Shown one piece after another: positions 6,116-6,137 of a stretch of DNA of 6,137 bases. Numbering within the stretch: position 1 is the first letter of the stretch; the number at the start of each line of letters is the position of its first letter. The stretch is from Lachnospiraceae bacterium (GTDB lineage: Bacteria; Bacillota_A; Clostridia; Lachnospirales; Lachnospiraceae). Made by a program: the position numbers and the translations under genes. The DNA lies in NCBI GenBank assembly GCA_017435025.1, contig JAFSFU010000309.1, positions 1 through 6,137 of the forward strand. The letters run 5' to 3'. The notes beneath the pieces are model-generated. The model saw only the letters and a program-made list of their open reading frames with translations. It searched no databases and had not been told where the DNA came from.

Positions 6116-6137
6116 TACTTCAGTTTTTTTGCGACCG
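6019..6137 (-). repeat. Right arm of the 119-nt inverted repeat, reaching the window end (probable fold-back artefact)
   Basis: This arm is a mismatch-free inverted copy of 5695-5813, 205 nt away, running to the last base of the window. It replaces the expected 3' end of tcdA. The T-run at 6124-6130 is the complement of the A-run at 5702-5708 and is not a terminator. The junction lies at 6019 or a few bases later: AAAGAG at 6019-6024 is shared by the arm and by codons that could plausibly be native (LKKR), which suggests a microhomology join. The repeat is seen directly; an artefactual origin is inferred. Confidence 0.95.

Noticed and set aside
6121..6137. T-run at the window end as a possible terminator
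   Set aside because: The T-run is the complement of the Lys codons at 5702-5708 in the left arm, and no short GC-rich stem precedes it.
5695..6137. Invertible switch, hairpin telomere or phage-like terminal palindrome
   Set aside because: There is no recombinase, telomere resolvase or phage gene in the window, and the repeat is simply housekeeping coding sequence in inverted copy. An artefact is simpler, although only reads can exclude a real rearrangement.

Overview
The window looks like chromosomal housekeeping DNA from a Gram-positive anaerobe of the Clostridia, most likely Lachnospiraceae. This is inferred from strong AGGAGG-type ribosome binding sites, moderate GC, a two-domain glutamine-dependent NAD synthetase of about 640 residues, and the protein style. 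No marker gene settles the species. I see no mobile element, CRISPR array, tRNA or rRNA.

Positions 1-5313 are one minus-strand gene series, read from right to left: a MATE-family multidrug/cation antiporter (3949-5313), nadE for glutamine-dependent NAD+ synthetase (1986-3911), a TrmH/SpoU-family RNA 2'-O-methyltransferase (1202-1984), a short NfeD-type membrane protein (757-1197), and an SPFH/band 7 (stomatin/QmcA-like) membrane scaffold protein that runs off the left edge (1-755). The last four genes are separated by only 1, 4 and 1 nt, and each downstream ribosome binding site lies inside the end of the preceding gene, so they are almost certainly co-transcribed and translationally coupled. 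A promoter with a perfect TATAAT (-10 at 5376-5381) lies upstream of the MATE gene and probably drives the whole series. NfeD and SPFH are a classic functional pair. The link between NAD synthesis, rRNA methylation and the transporter is not obvious and may be only shared transcription.

Positions 5314-5473 form a divergent intergenic region. On the plus strand, tcdA (tRNA threonylcarbamoyladenosine dehydratase, an E1-like ThiF-fold enzyme) starts at 5474. The gene reads normally to about residue 183 and is then interrupted. From 6019 to the window end (6137) the sequence is a perfect 119-nt reverse complement of 5695-5813, inside the same gene, with a 205-nt spacer. The apparent last 30 or so residues of TcdA are therefore an antisense reading of its own middle. 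A fold-back chimera or assembly artefact at a contig end is the most likely cause; a true inverted duplication is the alternative. This is the only really anomalous structure in the window. I found no convincing new biological system.
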